This document shows positions 20,767-30,595 of a stretch of DNA of 64,000 bases, in pieces. The position numbers were made by a program, and so were the translations under genes. The notes beneath the pieces were generated by a model. It was not told where the DNA came from. It saw only the letters and a list, made by a program, of their open reading frames with translations, and did no database searches. How positions within the stretch are numbered: the first letter of the stretch is position 1; each line of letters starts with the position of its first letter. This DNA is from Anaeromyxobacter paludicola (GTDB lineage Bacteria > Myxococcota > Myxococcia > Myxococcales > Anaeromyxobacteraceae): positions 124,001 through 188,000 of the forward strand of contig NZ_AP025592.1 of assembly GCF_023169965.1 (NCBI RefSeq), given 5' to 3'.

Positions 20767-22440
20767 CTAGAGCCGGATGCTCGCGACGAGCGAGTGGAGG
20801 GTGCCGTTGATCACCCCGAGCACCGCCTGCGGGTAGAAGCCGAGGACGATGGCGATGACGCCGAGCGGGTAGAGGCTGATGCGCTCGCGCCAGGCGAGGT
20901 CGGGGAAGCCGCGGTAGGCCTCGTTGAGCTTGCCGAGGAACATCCGGTGGATGGCCCAGAGGTAGTAGGCGGCGGTCAGGATGACGCTCGTCGCCGAGAT
21001 GATGGTGTAGGTCATGAACACCGGGAACGAGCCGGAGAACACCATGAACTCGGAGATGAAGCCGCAGAGGCCGGGGAGGCCGAGCGAGGCGAAGAAGGCG
21101 AGCCCCATGATCGCGGTGTACTCGGGCAGCGCCTGGGCGAGGCCGCCGAAGCGCTCGATCTCGCGGTGGTGGGCGCGGTCGTAGATCACGCCCACGATGA
21201 GGAACAGCATCGGGCTGATGATGCCGTGGGTGAAGAGGTTCAGCACCGCGCCGGAGATGCCGGCCGGCGTGAGCGCCGCCATCCCGAGCAGGCTGAAGCC
21301 CATGTGCGAGACCGAGGAGTAGGCGATGAGCTTCTTGAGGTCCTTCTGCGCGAGGCAGACGAACGCCGCGTAGACGATGTTGATGGTCCCGAACACCGCC
21401 ATGGCGTTGGCCGCCCAGCGGGTGGCGTCGGGGAGCATCCCGTAGTTGAAGCGGAGGATGCCGTAGATGCCCATCTTGAGGAGCACGCCGGCCAGGATGA
21501 CCGAGATGGGCGTGGGGGCCTCGACGTGGGCGTCGGGCAACCAGGTGTGGAAGGGGAACATCGGGATCTTGATGGCGAACCCGATGAAGAGGGCCACGAA
21601 GACGATCTTGGTGAAGCCGAACCCGAGGATGGGCGCGGCCGAGGCGAAGACGCCGGCCTGGCCCTGCGCGGCCAGCTCGAGCAGGTTGAAGGTGTGCTGG
21701 TTCGAGAGCGTGCCGTCGCCGAGCGGCGCGGCGTGGCTCTGGTAGTAGATGGCGATGATGGCGAGCAGCATCAGCACCGAGCCCGCCAGCGTGTAGAGGA
21801 AGAACTTGATGGCCGCGTACTCCTTGCGCGGGCCGCCCCAGATGCCGATGAGGAAGTACATCGGCAGGAGCATGACCTCCCAGAACACGTAGAAGAGGAA
21901 CATGTCGAGGGAGACGAAGGTCCCCATCATGCCGGTCTGGAGGAGGAGGAGCAGGGCCATGTAGCCCGGCACCATCCGCACCGAGAAGTGCTTGGGGTGG
22001 TGCGGGTCCTCGTGGCCGTCGTCCTCCATGCCGGCGAGGTGCTTCGCCTTGGCGGAGGTCCACCAGGGCATCGAGGCGATGGTGGCCACGAAGCTGATGA
22101 GCCCGGAGAGGAGCACCATCGAGATGGAGAGGCCGTCGACGCCGACGAAGTAGTCGACGTTGAACTGGCGGATCCAGACGAAGTGGTGGACCAGCTGCAC
22201 GCCGGTCTGGCGGCCGGCGACGGCGAGGCCGGGGGCCGACGGGTCGTACATCCGCCAGGCGGCGATCGCGGCCACGAGCGAGAGGCCCGAGGCCACGAGG
22301 GCGATGGCCCGCGAGGCCTCGTCCACCGCGCGCTTCTCGAGGGCGCCGAGGGCGCGGGCGATCATCAGCACCGCGATGAGCGCGGCGCCGGCGGCGGGCA
22401 CGAAGGTGGCCCAGGTGAGGACGGTCTGTTCGCTGAACAT
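20767..22440 (-). CDS. nuoM: NADH-quinone oxidoreductase subunit M (antiporter-like)
   Basis: 557 residues, about 14 membrane segments. NuoM motifs include FYVFWEVMLLPMYFLIG, the TM5-type acidic residue there, PTPISVILAGVLLKMG and LIAYSSVSHMGF. It pumps protons in the membrane arm. A hydrophilic loop rich in His/Asp (GMEDDGHEDPHHPKHF, about residues 140-155) is longer than usual and echoes the His-rich loop of the neighbouring NuoL. The ATG at 22440 has GAGGAG about 10 bases upstream; nuoL ends 20 bases before. Confidence 0.95.
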   Translation of the reverse strand: MFSEQTVLTWATFVPAAGAALIAVLMIARALGALEKRAVDEASRAIALVASGLSLVAAIAAWRMYDPSAPGLAVAGRQTGVQLVHHFVWIRQFNVDYFVGVDGLSISMVLLSGLISFVATIASMPWWTSAKAKHLAGMEDDGHEDPHHPKHFSVRMVPGYMALLLLLQTGMMGTFVSLDMFLFYVFWEVMLLPMYFLIGIWGGPRKEYAAIKFFLYTLAGSVLMLLAIIAIYYQSHAAPLGDGTLSNQHTFNLLELAAQGQAGVFASAAPILGFGFTKIVFVALFIGFAIKIPMFPFHTWLPDAHVEAPTPISVILAGVLLKMGIYGILRFNYGMLPDATRWAANAMAVFGTINIVYAAFVCLAQKDLKKLIAYSSVSHMGFSLLGMAALTPAGISGAVLNLFTHGIISPMLFLIVGVIYDRAHHREIERFGGLAQALPEYTAIMGLAFFASLGLPGLCGFISEFMVFSGSFPVFMTYTIISATSVILTAAYYLWAIHRMFLGKLNEAYRGFPDLAWRERISLYPLGVIAIVLGFYPQAVLGVINGTLHSLVASIRL

Positions 22441-22460
22441 GTGCGTATCGCTCCTCGCGG

Positions 22461-24947
22461 CTACCGGACGACGAAGTTGAAGAGCACGAGGATCAGGGCG
22501 CCGGCCATGATCCCGTAGAGGTAGGTCTGCACCCGCCCGGTCTGGATCCGGCGCAGGCCGCGCCCGGACTCCATGAACAGGTTGGCGACGGCGGTGACCG
22601 CGCCGTCCACCAGGTACTTGTCGATGAGGCCGTCCACGTTGGCCACGAACCGCGTGACCGAGCCGGCGGCGTTCACGAGCCAGTCCACGACGTTGGCGTC
22701 GATCCAGCTCATCAGGGCGGCGAACCTGAGCGCCGGGCCGAGCACGACGCGCTGGTAGAGCTCGTCCACGTAGTACTTGTTGAAGACCACCGTCCAGGCG
22801 CCCATGAAGCGGGCCTTGAGCGCCTCGAGCGCGGCGTGCTTCTGGTCGTCCTTGTAGAGCGCGCGGGCGCAGACCCAGCCGACGACGCCGGCGCCGACGC
22901 CGACCGCCTGGAAGAGGAACTCCATCCAGTGCGGCTGCTCGGCGAAGGGGACCTCGGCGACGAGGACCGGCTCGAGCCAGTGCTCGAGGGCCGGCGGGAG
23001 GTGGGACCAGGCGGTCGGGATGCCGAGCAGCGACACCAGCACCGCGCCGGCGGCCAGGGTGACGAGGACGAAGGTGATGCTGAGCGGCGACTCGTGCGGC
23101 GTGCCGCCGTGGTGGCCGTGGCCGCCGTGCGCGTCGTGCGCCGCGTGGGCGTCGTGGCCGTGCGCCGTGTGCGCGTCGTGCCCGTGGGCCTGGGCGAGGT
23201 GGGCGGCGTGCTCCTCCTGGGCCTTGGCGATGGCGTGCAAGGCGCCGTCCTGCGGGTGGGCGCGGGTGGAGTGGTGCGGCGCGGCGAAGGCGACGTGCGG
23301 ATCCTCGTCGTGCTCGTCGTGGTGCCCCGCGCCCCCGCGGTAGGTCCCGCTGAAGGTCATGTAGTAGCTGCGGAACATGTAGAAGGCGGTGCCGGTCGCG
23401 GCGACGATGCCGACGAGGTAGATGAGCGGCCCGAGCCAGGGGGTGGGCACGCCGAAGAGCTCGAGGTGCCGCTGGGTGAAGGCCTTCCAGAGGATCTCGT
23501 CCTTCGAGTAGAAGCCGCTCGCCCAGGGGAAGCCGGCGATGGCCCAGCAGGCGATGAGGTAGGTCCACCGCGTGATGGGCATGTGCTTCGAGAGCCCGCC
23601 CATCTTCCGCATGTCCTGCTCGTGGTGGCAGCCCAGGATCACCGAGCCCGACCCGAGGAAGAGCGTCGCCTTGAAGAAGGCGTGGGTGAGCAGGTGGTAG
23701 GTGCCGGCCCAGTAGGCGCCGACGCCGACGCCGATGAACATGAAGCCGAGCTGCGAGACGGTCGAGTAGGCGAGGACCTTCTTGATGTCGTACTGGAAGA
23801 AGCCGATCGAGGCCGCGAAGATCGCGGTGACCGCGCCCACCAGCGCCACCCAGCCCATCGCCGAGGGGGAGAGGGCGAAGAGGAAGTTGAGGCGCGCCAC
23901 CATGTAGACGCCGGCGGTGACCATGGTGGCGGCGTGGATGAGGGCCGACACCGGCGTCGGGCCGGCCATGGCGTCGGGGAGCCAGACGTAGAGCGGCAGC
24001 TGCGCGCTCTTGCCCATCGCGCCGACGAACAGGAACATCCCGATGAGGGTGAGGAGCGCGATCCCCCAGAGCTTCTGCTCCTTGAGGTGCTCCATCACGC
24101 CGGTCTTCTCGATGACCACCTGGTCGCGCAGCTCGCGGAAGTTCATGGTGGGGCCGACCTTCACCACCTGGCCCTCGCCCACCTCCACGGTCGGCGCCAG
24201 CGCCTTCGACTCGTCCGGGCCCGCCGCGCCGTCCACGGTGCGGAGCGCCGCGGCCGGCTCGTAGGCCGCGCCGCGCACGCCGGCCATCGCGCCCCAGCCG
24301 CCGCCCAGCCCCCAGAACAGGAGCAGGAGGCCGATGATGAAGCCGAAGTCGCCGAAGCGGTTGACCACGAAGGCCTTCATGCCGGCCGAGGCCTTCTCGC
24401 GGTCCTTGTAGTAGTAGCTGATGAGGCCGTAGGAGCAGAGCCCCACGCCCTCCCAGCCGAAGAACATGACGGCGAAGTTGTCCCCCATGACGAGGAGGAG
24501 CATCGAGAAGACGAAGAGGTTGAGCCAGGCGAAGAAGCGCCAGTAGGCCTCGACGTCGTCCCACATGTAGCCGACCGAGAAGACGTGGATGAGCGTGCCG
24601 ATGAAGGTGATGATGAGGACCATCATCATCGACAGCGGATCGAGCGCGAACGCGAGGTCCACCGTGAGCCGGCCGGCGGTGAGCAGGTTCCAGAGGGTGT
24701 CCTGCAGGAACCGGTGCTCGGCGTCGAGCCCGTAGAGCTGCACGAAGGCCCGCACCGCCACCGCGAAGGCGCAGGCCATGGCGCCGATGGCGACGACGTG
24801 CACCACCTGCTTCTTGCCGGCCTTCTCGAAGAGCCGGCCGAACAGGGCGTTGAAGACCGCGCCCAGGAGCGGGAAGAGCGGGATGAGCCAGAGGTAGCTC
24901 ACCGGGTGGACGAGGATGGGGGCCAGCTCTCGCGTCACGTGTTCCAT
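22461..24947 (-). CDS. nuoL: NADH-quinone oxidoreductase subunit L with His-rich insertion
   Basis: 828 residues from the ATG at 24947, which has GAGAG 5 bases upstream; a GTG at 24953 overlapping the nuoK stop is the alternative. Antiporter-like proton pump with the long lateral helix at the C terminus. Motifs include FFGWEGVGLCSYGLISYYY, PLYVWLPDAMAGPTPVSALIHAATMV and VLAYSTVSQLGFM. It is about 200 residues longer than E. coli NuoL because of two hydrophilic insertions. One follows LLFWGLGGGWG (about 70 residues). The other, encoded at about 23085-23328, has 22 His in 82 residues with G-H-D-A-H repeats. Fold and key residues around the insertions look intact. Confidence 0.95.
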   Translation of the reverse strand: MEHVTRELAPILVHPVSYLWLIPLFPLLGAVFNALFGRLFEKAGKKQVVHVVAIGAMACAFAVAVRAFVQLYGLDAEHRFLQDTLWNLLTAGRLTVDLAFALDPLSMMMVLIITFIGTLIHVFSVGYMWDDVEAYWRFFAWLNLFVFSMLLLVMGDNFAVMFFGWEGVGLCSYGLISYYYKDREKASAGMKAFVVNRFGDFGFIIGLLLLFWGLGGGWGAMAGVRGAAYEPAAALRTVDGAAGPDESKALAPTVEVGEGQVVKVGPTMNFRELRDQVVIEKTGVMEHLKEQKLWGIALLTLIGMFLFVGAMGKSAQLPLYVWLPDAMAGPTPVSALIHAATMVTAGVYMVARLNFLFALSPSAMGWVALVGAVTAIFAASIGFFQYDIKKVLAYSTVSQLGFMFIGVGVGAYWAGTYHLLTHAFFKATLFLGSGSVILGCHHEQDMRKMGGLSKHMPITRWTYLIACWAIAGFPWASGFYSKDEILWKAFTQRHLELFGVPTPWLGPLIYLVGIVAATGTAFYMFRSYYMTFSGTYRGGAGHHDEHDEDPHVAFAAPHHSTRAHPQDGALHAIAKAQEEHAAHLAQAHGHDAHTAHGHDAHAAHDAHGGHGHHGGTPHESPLSITFVLVTLAAGAVLVSLLGIPTAWSHLPPALEHWLEPVLVAEVPFAEQPHWMEFLFQAVGVGAGVVGWVCARALYKDDQKHAALEALKARFMGAWTVVFNKYYVDELYQRVVLGPALRFAALMSWIDANVVDWLVNAAGSVTRFVANVDGLIDKYLVDGAVTAVANLFMESGRGLRRIQTGRVQTYLYGIMAGALILVLFNFVVR
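23085..23328 (-). repeat. His-rich low-complexity coding repeat inside nuoL
   Basis: Encodes a hydrophilic loop with runs such as H-D-A-H-T-A-H-G-H-D-A-H. The DNA shows short tandem similarity (gcgtcgtg/gccgtgcgc units near 23127-23190). It is in frame, flanked by normal NuoL sequence, and ends with HESPLS before the next membrane helix. Confidence 0.75.
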
Positions 24948-24949
24948 CG

Positions 24950-25258
24950 TCACTCTCGGAGGGCGTCCGCGGCGCGGACGTCGATGGACTTGAAGGTCTG
25001 GAAGATGGCGAGGACGATGGCGAGGCCGACCGCCGCCTCCGCCGCCGCCAGCACGATGACGAACAGGGAGAAGACCTGTCCGGACACCCCGCCGACCACG
25101 TAGTGGTTGAAGGCGACGAGGTTCAGGTTGGCGGCGTTGAGGATGAGCTCGACGCCCATCAGCACGCCGACGCCGTTGCGGCGGGTCGCGACGGTGACGA
25201 GGCCGAAGCAGAAGAGCAGGGCCGCGACCACCAGGAAGTGAGGAAGCGAGACGTGCAT
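24950..25258 (-). CDS. nuoK: NADH-quinone oxidoreductase subunit K
   Basis: 102 residues, three membrane helices, normal length. The conserved membrane Glu lie in GVELILNAANLN and AAEAAVGLAI, essential for proton coupling in the membrane arm. A GGAGG site 4 bases before the ATG at 25258 supports the start. It lies between nuoJ (13-base gap) and nuoL. Confidence 0.95.
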   Translation of the reverse strand: MHVSLPHFLVVAALLFCFGLVTVATRRNGVGVLMGVELILNAANLNLVAFNHYVVGGVSGQVFSLFVIVLAAAEAAVGLAIVLAIFQTFKSIDVRAADALRE

Positions 25259-25271
25259 GGTTCCTCCGCGG

Positions 25272-25901
25272 CTACTCGGGCCGCGTCTCCTTGCGCGCGA
25301 TGACCACCGCGCCGATGAGGGTGGCGAGGAGCACCAGCGAGGCGACCTCGAACGGGAGCAGGTAGCGGCCGAGGAACTCGTTGCCGATGGCCTCGGTCGA
25401 GGCGACCAGCTCCGGGGACTGGCGGAGCGGCCAGGGGGTCTTCACCGCGACGAAGGAGAGCACCGGCGCGGTGGCGAAGAAGAGCGCCAGGCCGCCGAAC
25501 ACCCCGAAGCTCTTGTTCGAGATGTTCACCTCCTCGATGCGGGCGGTGAGCATCACGGCGAAGAGCACGAGGACGAGGACGCCGCCCACGTAGACGAGCA
25601 GCTGCGCCACGGCGACGAAGTCGGCCGAGAGGAGCACGTAGAGCGCGCCGCCGCCGAGCAGGGCGATGAGGAGGCCGATGGCGCTGTGGAGCACGTTCTT
25701 GGAGAGCGCCACGCCGAACGCGCCGACGAAGGCGAGCCCGGAGAGCAGGTAGAAGGAGAGGTCGAAGGCGGTGAGCGGGCCCGCCACCACCTCCTGGCCG
25801 GTCGGGGACATCGGGACCACGATGCGGCTCGTCACCAGCACCACGAAGGCGACGAGGAAGGCGGCGGCGGCCGCCCAGGCGAGGACGCGGCGCAGGATCA
25901 C
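25272..25901 (-). CDS. nuoJ: NADH-quinone oxidoreductase subunit J
   Basis: 209 residues with five membrane helices. It has the NuoJ pattern of a Gly/Tyr-rich third helix (LVYVGGVLVLVLFAVML), whose pi-bulge links the Q site to proton movement in known complex I structures. The start is GTG at 25901, overlapping the nuoI stop (GTGA), with GGAGG 8 bases upstream. A roughly 30-residue periplasmic loop precedes the last helix. Confidence 0.94.
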   Translation of the reverse strand: MILRRVLAWAAAAAFLVAFVVLVTSRIVVPMSPTGQEVVAGPLTAFDLSFYLLSGLAFVGAFGVALSKNVLHSAIGLLIALLGGGALYVLLSADFVAVAQLLVYVGGVLVLVLFAVMLTARIEEVNISNKSFGVFGGLALFFATAPVLSFVAVKTPWPLRQSPELVASTEAIGNEFLGRYLLPFEVASLVLLATLIGAVVIARKETRPE

Positions 25902-26722
25902 GGCTTCACCTCCGGGGTGGTCGGGACCGGCGCCTCGGCGGCGGGCGCCGGGGACGGCGCGGCCGGGGCGGCCGGGGCGGCGGCCGGGGCCGCGGTCTCG
26001 GCGGCGGCCTTGAGGAGCTCGGCCGGCTTCGCCTCCGGGACGGGGGCGGCGGCGGCCGGCTTCGGCGCCGGGGCGGCGGGCGCCGCGGCGGCGCTGGGCT
26101 TGGCGACCGGGGCCGCCGGCGGCGGCGCCTTGGCCGCGGGCGGCTTCGGCGCCTCGGGCGGCAGGAACTCGGGGGGCGGGGCGTCCCAGCGCCGGGCCTC
26201 GATCTTGGCGCGCACCAGCGAGCCGAGCGGGGCGCGCGGGAAGTACTCGGCCCCCTTCGCCACCTTGTAGACCGGGAACGGCTTCAGCGGGTCGGCCCAG
26301 CGGAAGGTGAGGTTCCGCACCGACCGCTGGCTCGCCTCGAACTCGCGGGTGTGCTGGATGGCGCCGGTCGGGCAGGGCTCGACGCAGAGGCCGCAGAACA
26401 TGCACTTGGCCTCGTCGATGTCGAACTGGGTGACCACGCGCTGCTTCGGGTTGGCCGCGTCCTTCTCGAGGTTGATCTGGATGCAGCCGATGGGGCAGGC
26501 GCGCTCGCAGGCCTGGCAGCCGGTGCAGATGTCGGCGTCCACCTCGAGGAACCCGCGGTAGCGCGGCGGCAGCGTGTCGCGCACCGGCAGCGGCGTCCGG
26601 TCGGGGTACTGGATGGTGGTGGGCCGCCGCAGCAGGTAGCTGAGCGTGATGGACATGCCGTGCCAGAAGGACTGGACGGTGTCCTTGATGTTGCCGAGGT
26701 AGGTGGCTGCGCTCTGGTTCAT
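25898..26722 (-). CDS. nuoI: NADH-quinone oxidoreductase subunit I with long Ala/Pro tail
   Basis: 274 residues. Two [4Fe-4S] motifs, CTGCQACERACP and CMFCGLCVEPCP, carry electrons to the N2 cluster next to the quinone site. The ferredoxin part ends near residue 175. The remaining ~100 residues are almost only Ala, Pro, Lys and Glu (starting PPEFLPPEAPKPPAAKA), which the family does not normally have. The tail is encoded in frame and ends overlapping nuoJ, so it is not a sequencing frameshift. Function unknown; low-complexity linkers of this kind can tether partners. Confidence 0.94.
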   Translation of the reverse strand: MNQSAATYLGNIKDTVQSFWHGMSITLSYLLRRPTTIQYPDRTPLPVRDTLPPRYRGFLEVDADICTGCQACERACPIGCIQINLEKDAANPKQRVVTQFDIDEAKCMFCGLCVEPCPTGAIQHTREFEASQRSVRNLTFRWADPLKPFPVYKVAKGAEYFPRAPLGSLVRAKIEARRWDAPPPEFLPPEAPKPPAAKAPPPAAPVAKPSAAAAPAAPAPKPAAAAPVPEAKPAELLKAAAETAAPAAAPAAPAAPSPAPAAEAPVPTTPEVKP

Positions 26723-26733
26723 GGCGTCCTGGC

Positions 26734-28110
26734 TCACCAGTTGGAGAGGTCGATGCGGTCGCCCACCGCGGCGATGTTCCGGTGCGTCTGCCGGGCGAAG
26801 AGCACCGCCAGCACCACCGCGGCGGCGGTGAGCCCCAGCCCCATGGCGGTCTCGAGCGCCGGGACGGCGGCGACGGCGATCTGCCAGAGCAGGGTGAAGA
26901 GGAAGCAGGCGAAGGAGACGGGGACGAGGTACTTCCAGCAGAGCGACATCATCTGGTCCACGCGGATGCGCGGGAGCGTCCAGCGGATCCAGACGATGAC
27001 GTTGACGAGGAAGATGGTCTTCACCGCGAAGATCGCCATCGAGGCGGCCTGGAGCCCCCACCACGCGAGCGGCGGGAAGCCGATGCCCTTGAGCTGGCCG
27101 TAGAGCTCGTTGGGGACGAACGGGATCTGCCAGCCGCCGAGGAAGATGGTGACCGCCATGGCGGCCATCACCCAGAGGTTGCCCCACTCCGCCAGGAAGA
27201 AGAGGGCGAAGCGGAATCCGGAGTACTCGGAGAGGTAGCCGGCCACGAGCTCCGACTCGGCCTCCGGGAGGTCGAACGGCGTGCGGTTCGCCTCGGCGAG
27301 CTGGCTCGTGAAGAAGATGAAGAAGGTGACGAAGGCGGCCGGGTTGCGGAACATGAACCACTGCCAGGGGAGGCCGCCCTGGGCGCGGATGATGCCCTGC
27401 ATCGACAGGGTCCCCGCCATGAGCACCGGGATCATGATCGCGAGGCCGGCCGGGATCTCGTAGGAGACCACCTGCGCCGCGGAGCGCATGCCGCCGAAGA
27501 GCGCCCACTTCGAGTTGGACGACCAGCCCGAGAGCAGGATGCCCACCACCACCAGCGCGGTGATGCTGGTGATGTAGAAGAGGCCGACGTTCATGTCGGT
27601 GACGGCGATGCTCTCGCCGAAGGGCAGCACCACGAAGGTGAGGATGAAGCCGGCCATCACGAAGTAGGGCGCGGCGCGGAAGAGGATCCGGTCGGCGTCG
27701 GCCGGGACGAGGTCCTCCTTGAGGAGCAGCTTCACCGCGTCGGCGATCCAGACCAGGAAGCCGCCCACGCCGGCCCGGTTCGGGCCGATGCGGCTCTGGA
27801 TGCGGCCGGCGACCCGGCGCTCCCACCAGGAGAGGATGCCGCTGAAGATGGCGGCGAAGTTGGCGAAGACGAAGGCCAGCACCACCAGGGCGACGGCGTA
27901 GACGGCGTCGCGCCAGGCCCAGGTGGCGGGGTCGTGGTGCAGCCGCTCGCGGATGAAGGCGTCGAGCAGGTCGGGCTGCAGCACCGGGACGATGAAGAGG
28001 ATGAGGGCGAAGAGCCCGACGGGCAGGCCGACCGCGGCGGCGATCGACACGGCGGCCGCGAGGCGCGGGGTCTTGGCCCGGGCGGGCGCGGGGGTGGGCA
28101 GGGCGCTCAT
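26734..28110 (-). CDS. nuoH: NADH-quinone oxidoreductase subunit H
   Basis: 458 residues, about eight core membrane helices plus an extra N-terminal hydrophobic segment. It forms much of the quinone chamber. Signatures are [26 protein letters not shown]-type helices and the acidic loop [18 protein letters not shown]. Its ATG at 28110 overlaps the nuoD stop (ATGA). It is clearly different in sequence from the second nuoH at 35871, so the two are old paralogues or came from separate sources. Confidence 0.95.
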   Translation of the reverse strand: MSALPTPAPARAKTPRLAAAVSIAAAVGLPVGLFALILFIVPVLQPDLLDAFIRERLHHDPATWAWRDAVYAVALVVLAFVFANFAAIFSGILSWWERRVAGRIQSRIGPNRAGVGGFLVWIADAVKLLLKEDLVPADADRILFRAAPYFVMAGFILTFVVLPFGESIAVTDMNVGLFYITSITALVVVGILLSGWSSNSKWALFGGMRSAAQVVSYEIPAGLAIMIPVLMAGTLSMQGIIRAQGGLPWQWFMFRNPAAFVTFFIFFTSQLAEANRTPFDLPEAESELVAGYLSEYSGFRFALFFLAEWGNLWVMAAMAVTIFLGGWQIPFVPNELYGQLKGIGFPPLAWWGLQAASMAIFAVKTIFLVNVIVWIRWTLPRIRVDQMMSLCWKYLVPVSFACFLFTLLWQIAVAAVPALETAMGLGLTAAAVVLAVLFARQTHRNIAAVGDRIDLSNW

Positions 28111-29255
28111 CGATCGATCTCCGGGGCCACGACGTCGAGCGAGGCGATGAGGGCCACGAGGTCCGCGACCATCAGGCCGGGGGAGAGGTCCTCGATGATC
28201 CCCATCGCGAGGAAGGAGCCGGTGCGGACGTGCACGCGCCAGGGCTTCTCGGTCCCGTCGGACACGACGTAGTAGCCCATCTCGCCGCGGGCCGACTCGA
28301 CGCGCGAGAGCACCTCGCCCGCCTCCGGCTTCACCTTGCGCGGCACCTTGGCCATGATCTCGCCCTCGTTCTGCTCGAGCCACGCGAGCGCCTGCCGCAC
28401 GATGCGGGCCGACTCGCGCATCTCGAGGACGCGGACGTAGTAGCGGTCGAAGGCGTCGCCGACGGTGCCGCGGAACCCCTTGCCGACCGGCACCTCGAAC
28501 TGGAGCTCCGGGTAGGCGCCGTAGGGCGCGTCGCGGCGGCAGTCCCAGTCCACGCCCGAGCCGCGGAGGTTGGGGCCGACGAGGCCGTAGTTCCGGGCCT
28601 GCTCGCCGGTGATGACCGCCACGCCGGCGAGCCGCTTCACGTAGATCTCGTTGAAGCTGATGAGCCGGTCCCACTCGCCGAGCAGCTTGTCGAAGTGGTC
28701 GAGGAAGACCTTCACCTTGGCGGGCCAGCCGGCCGGGAGGTCGAAGGCCACGCCGCCGATGCGGTGGTAGTTGTAGGTGAGGCGGGCGCCGCAGAGCGCC
28801 TCGATGAGGTCGTTGATCGACTCGCGCTCGCGGATGCCGTGGACGAGCGGGGTGGTGGCCCCGATGTCGGTGGCCATGGTGCCCACCGAGACGAGGTGGC
28901 TCGCGATGCGGCAGAGCTCGCAGCTCACCGCCCGCAGGTACTGGGCGCGCTTCGGCACCTCGATCTTGAGGAGCTTCTCGACCGCGACGGCCCAGCCCTC
29001 GTTGGCGAACATGGCCGCCACGTAGTCGATGCGGTCGGTGTAGGGCATGAAGCCCGGGTAGCCGACCGACTCGGCGATCTTCTCGATGGAGCGGTGCAGG
29101 TAGCCGACGTCCGGCACGGCGCGGCGCAGCACCTCGCCGTCGGTCTCGACGAGGAAGTTGATGACGCCGTGCGTGGACGGGTGCTGCGGGCCGAAGTTGA
29201 GGATCATCTCCTCGGTCCCGCCCTGGTGCATCCGCCGCATGATGAGCTTTTCCAT
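28107..29255 (-). CDS. nuoD: NADH-quinone oxidoreductase subunit D
   Basis: 382 residues, the 49-kDa-type subunit related to [NiFe] hydrogenase large subunits. The quinone-site residues are in [10 protein letters not shown] (His) and YTDRIDY (Tyr). The four hydrogenase-type metal-binding Cys are absent, as in all complex I. AAGGAG 6 bases before the ATG at 29255 is a strong ribosome site. NuoC is a separate gene here, not fused to NuoD. Confidence 0.95.
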   Translation of the reverse strand: MEKLIMRRMHQGGTEEMILNFGPQHPSTHGVINFLVETDGEVLRRAVPDVGYLHRSIEKIAESVGYPGFMPYTDRIDYVAAMFANEGWAVAVEKLLKIEVPKRAQYLRAVSCELCRIASHLVSVGTMATDIGATTPLVHGIRERESINDLIEALCGARLTYNYHRIGGVAFDLPAGWPAKVKVFLDHFDKLLGEWDRLISFNEIYVKRLAGVAVITGEQARNYGLVGPNLRGSGVDWDCRRDAPYGAYPELQFEVPVGKGFRGTVGDAFDRYYVRVLEMRESARIVRQALAWLEQNEGEIMAKVPRKVKPEAGEVLSRVESARGEMGYYVVSDGTEKPWRVHVRTGSFLAMGIIEDLSPGLMVADLVALIASLDVVAPEIDR

Positions 29256-29264
29256 GGTCGCTCC

Positions 29265-29903
29265 TTAGGTCCCGGCGGGCGGCGTCTGCGGGGCAGGGGG
29301 AGTGGACGGGGCGGCCGGCGCGGCCGGAGCCGCCGCGGCGGGCGGGGGCGGCGGCGGGGGGTTGCGCTTCAGCTCCTCGGCGCGCGCGATCTCGTCGAGC
29401 CGGCGCAGCTCGACGAGCGGGTTCTCGCGGACGTTGGAGATGCCGTGGTAGCCGCCGTGCTCCTGCCAGTCCTTGCGGAGCGGGTGGCCCTCCCAGTCGT
29501 CGGGCAGCAGGACGCGGCGCAGGTCGGGGTGGCCCTCGAAGACCAGGCCGAGCAGGTCGTAGGCCTCCCGCTCCATCCAGTTGGCCGACTTCCAGATCGC
29601 CTCCACCGAGGGGACGCGCGGGTCCTCCCGGTTCGCCTCGACCTTGAGCACGATGCCGTGCTTCAGGCCGTAGGAGAACAGGTGGTAGACCACCTCGATG
29701 ACGTTCCGCTTCGGGTAGTCCACGCCGCTCAGGTTCTCGAGGAAGTCGAGCGCGAGCGACGGCTCGTCGCGGAGGAAGCGCGCGATCTCCGGCAGCGCGT
29801 CGGCCCGGACCACGGCGAACGGGTCGATCTTGGGCTCCGAGAGCGGCCCGACGGCGTCGCCGAAGCGGGCCTTCAGCTTTTCGTGGATCTCGTTGGTCGT
29901 CAT
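29265..29903 (-). CDS. nuoC: NADH-quinone oxidoreductase subunit C with Pro/Ala tail
   Basis: 212 residues, 30-kDa-type peripheral subunit next to NuoD. Conserved blocks are [39 protein letters not shown] (given here as family pattern parts: ER-E-x-DLLG, GHPDLRR, GHPLRKD). A C-terminal tail of about 35 residues is nearly all Pro and Ala. A gap of 91 bases separates it from nuoB; this contains an imperfect inverted repeat (ACCAGGGCG at 29910-29918 with CGCCCCTGGT at 29959-29968). Confidence 0.94.
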   Translation of the reverse strand: MTTNEIHEKLKARFGDAVGPLSEPKIDPFAVVRADALPEIARFLRDEPSLALDFLENLSGVDYPKRNVIEVVYHLFSYGLKHGIVLKVEANREDPRVPSVEAIWKSANWMEREAYDLLGLVFEGHPDLRRVLLPDDWEGHPLRKDWQEHGGYHGISNVRENPLVELRRLDEIARAEELKRNPPPPPPPAAAAPAAPAAPSTPPAPQTPPAGT

Positions 29904-29994
29904 TCGGTCACCAGGGCGGCGAAAAGGGGCGCCGAGTGCGTGCTCATCCGCGCTCGATCGCCCCTGGTCGCGTGGCTCATGTCGGGTCGGTCGC

Positions 29995-30501
29995 TCAGGC
30001 GGGACGGCGCTTGGTGCTCCAGCGCTCGCGCATCACGAGCTCCTGCAGCTTGAGGAGGCCCTCGGTGAGCGCCTCCGGGCGCGGCGGGCAGCCGGGCACG
30101 TAGACGTCCACCGGGATCATCTTGTCGACGCCCTTGCAGACCGAGTACGCCGGCTGGAACAGGCCGCCGCAGTTGGCGCAGGAGCCCATGGAGATGACGT
30201 ACTTGGGCTCGGCCATCTGGTCGTAGAGGAGCTTGCAGCGCTCGGCCATCTTGTACGTGAGCGTGCCCGCCACGATCATGAAGTCCGACTGGCGGGGCGA
30301 GGCGCGGAACACGGAGCCGAAGCGGTCGAGGTCGGCGCGCGGGCCGCCCGTCTGCATGAGCTCGATGCCGCAGCACGCCAGGCCGAAGAGCAGGTAGTGG
30401 AGCGAGTTGGCCCGCGCGAGGTTGATCAGCGTGTCGAGCTGGCTCGTGTGGGAGAGCATCACCTCGCCGCCGAACTGCGGGTCGCTGCGATCGACTGCCA
30501 T
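29995..30501 (-). CDS. nuoB: NADH-quinone oxidoreductase subunit B
   Basis: 168 residues. It binds the terminal N2 [4Fe-4S] cluster through the adjacent Cys pair in [10 protein letters not shown], the Cys in MGSCANCGG and the Cys in VPGCPPRPE. It sits under the quinone site with NuoD. AGGAAGGGAG precedes the ATG at 30501. It differs from the second NuoB at 31585, which has GVCASSGG in place of GSCANCGG. Confidence 0.95.
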   Translation of the reverse strand: MAVDRSDPQFGGEVMLSHTSQLDTLINLARANSLHYLLFGLACCGIELMQTGGPRADLDRFGSVFRASPRQSDFMIVAGTLTYKMAERCKLLYDQMAEPKYVISMGSCANCGGLFQPAYSVCKGVDKMIPVDVYVPGCPPRPEALTEGLLKLQELVMRERWSTKRRPA

Positions 30502-30521
30502 GCCACTCCCTTCCTGTGTTC

Positions 30522-30540
30522 GCCGGGCTCGCCGCCCGGC
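30522..30540. other. GC hairpin between nuoA and nuoB (leftward set)
   Basis: GCCGGGC, loop TCGCC, GCCCGGC in the 94-base gap between nuoA and nuoB. No T-run follows, so it is more likely an RNA stability or pausing structure than a terminator. Confidence 0.4.
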
Positions 30541-30595
30541 TGGCCGTTGCTGCTCCCCTGCGGCGCTGCCTCCCCCAGGTCTCCGCCGGGCGCCC

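Noticed and set aside
18682..22518. A 1278-codon open frame on the plus strand
   Set aside because: Antisense to nuoN and nuoM and in another frame of the Rrf2 gene; low-complexity Glu/Arg/His translation.
23127..23190. Repeat-like GTG/GCG units resembling a small CRISPR or VNTR
   Set aside because: No regular spacers; the region is in frame coding sequence for the His-rich NuoL loop.
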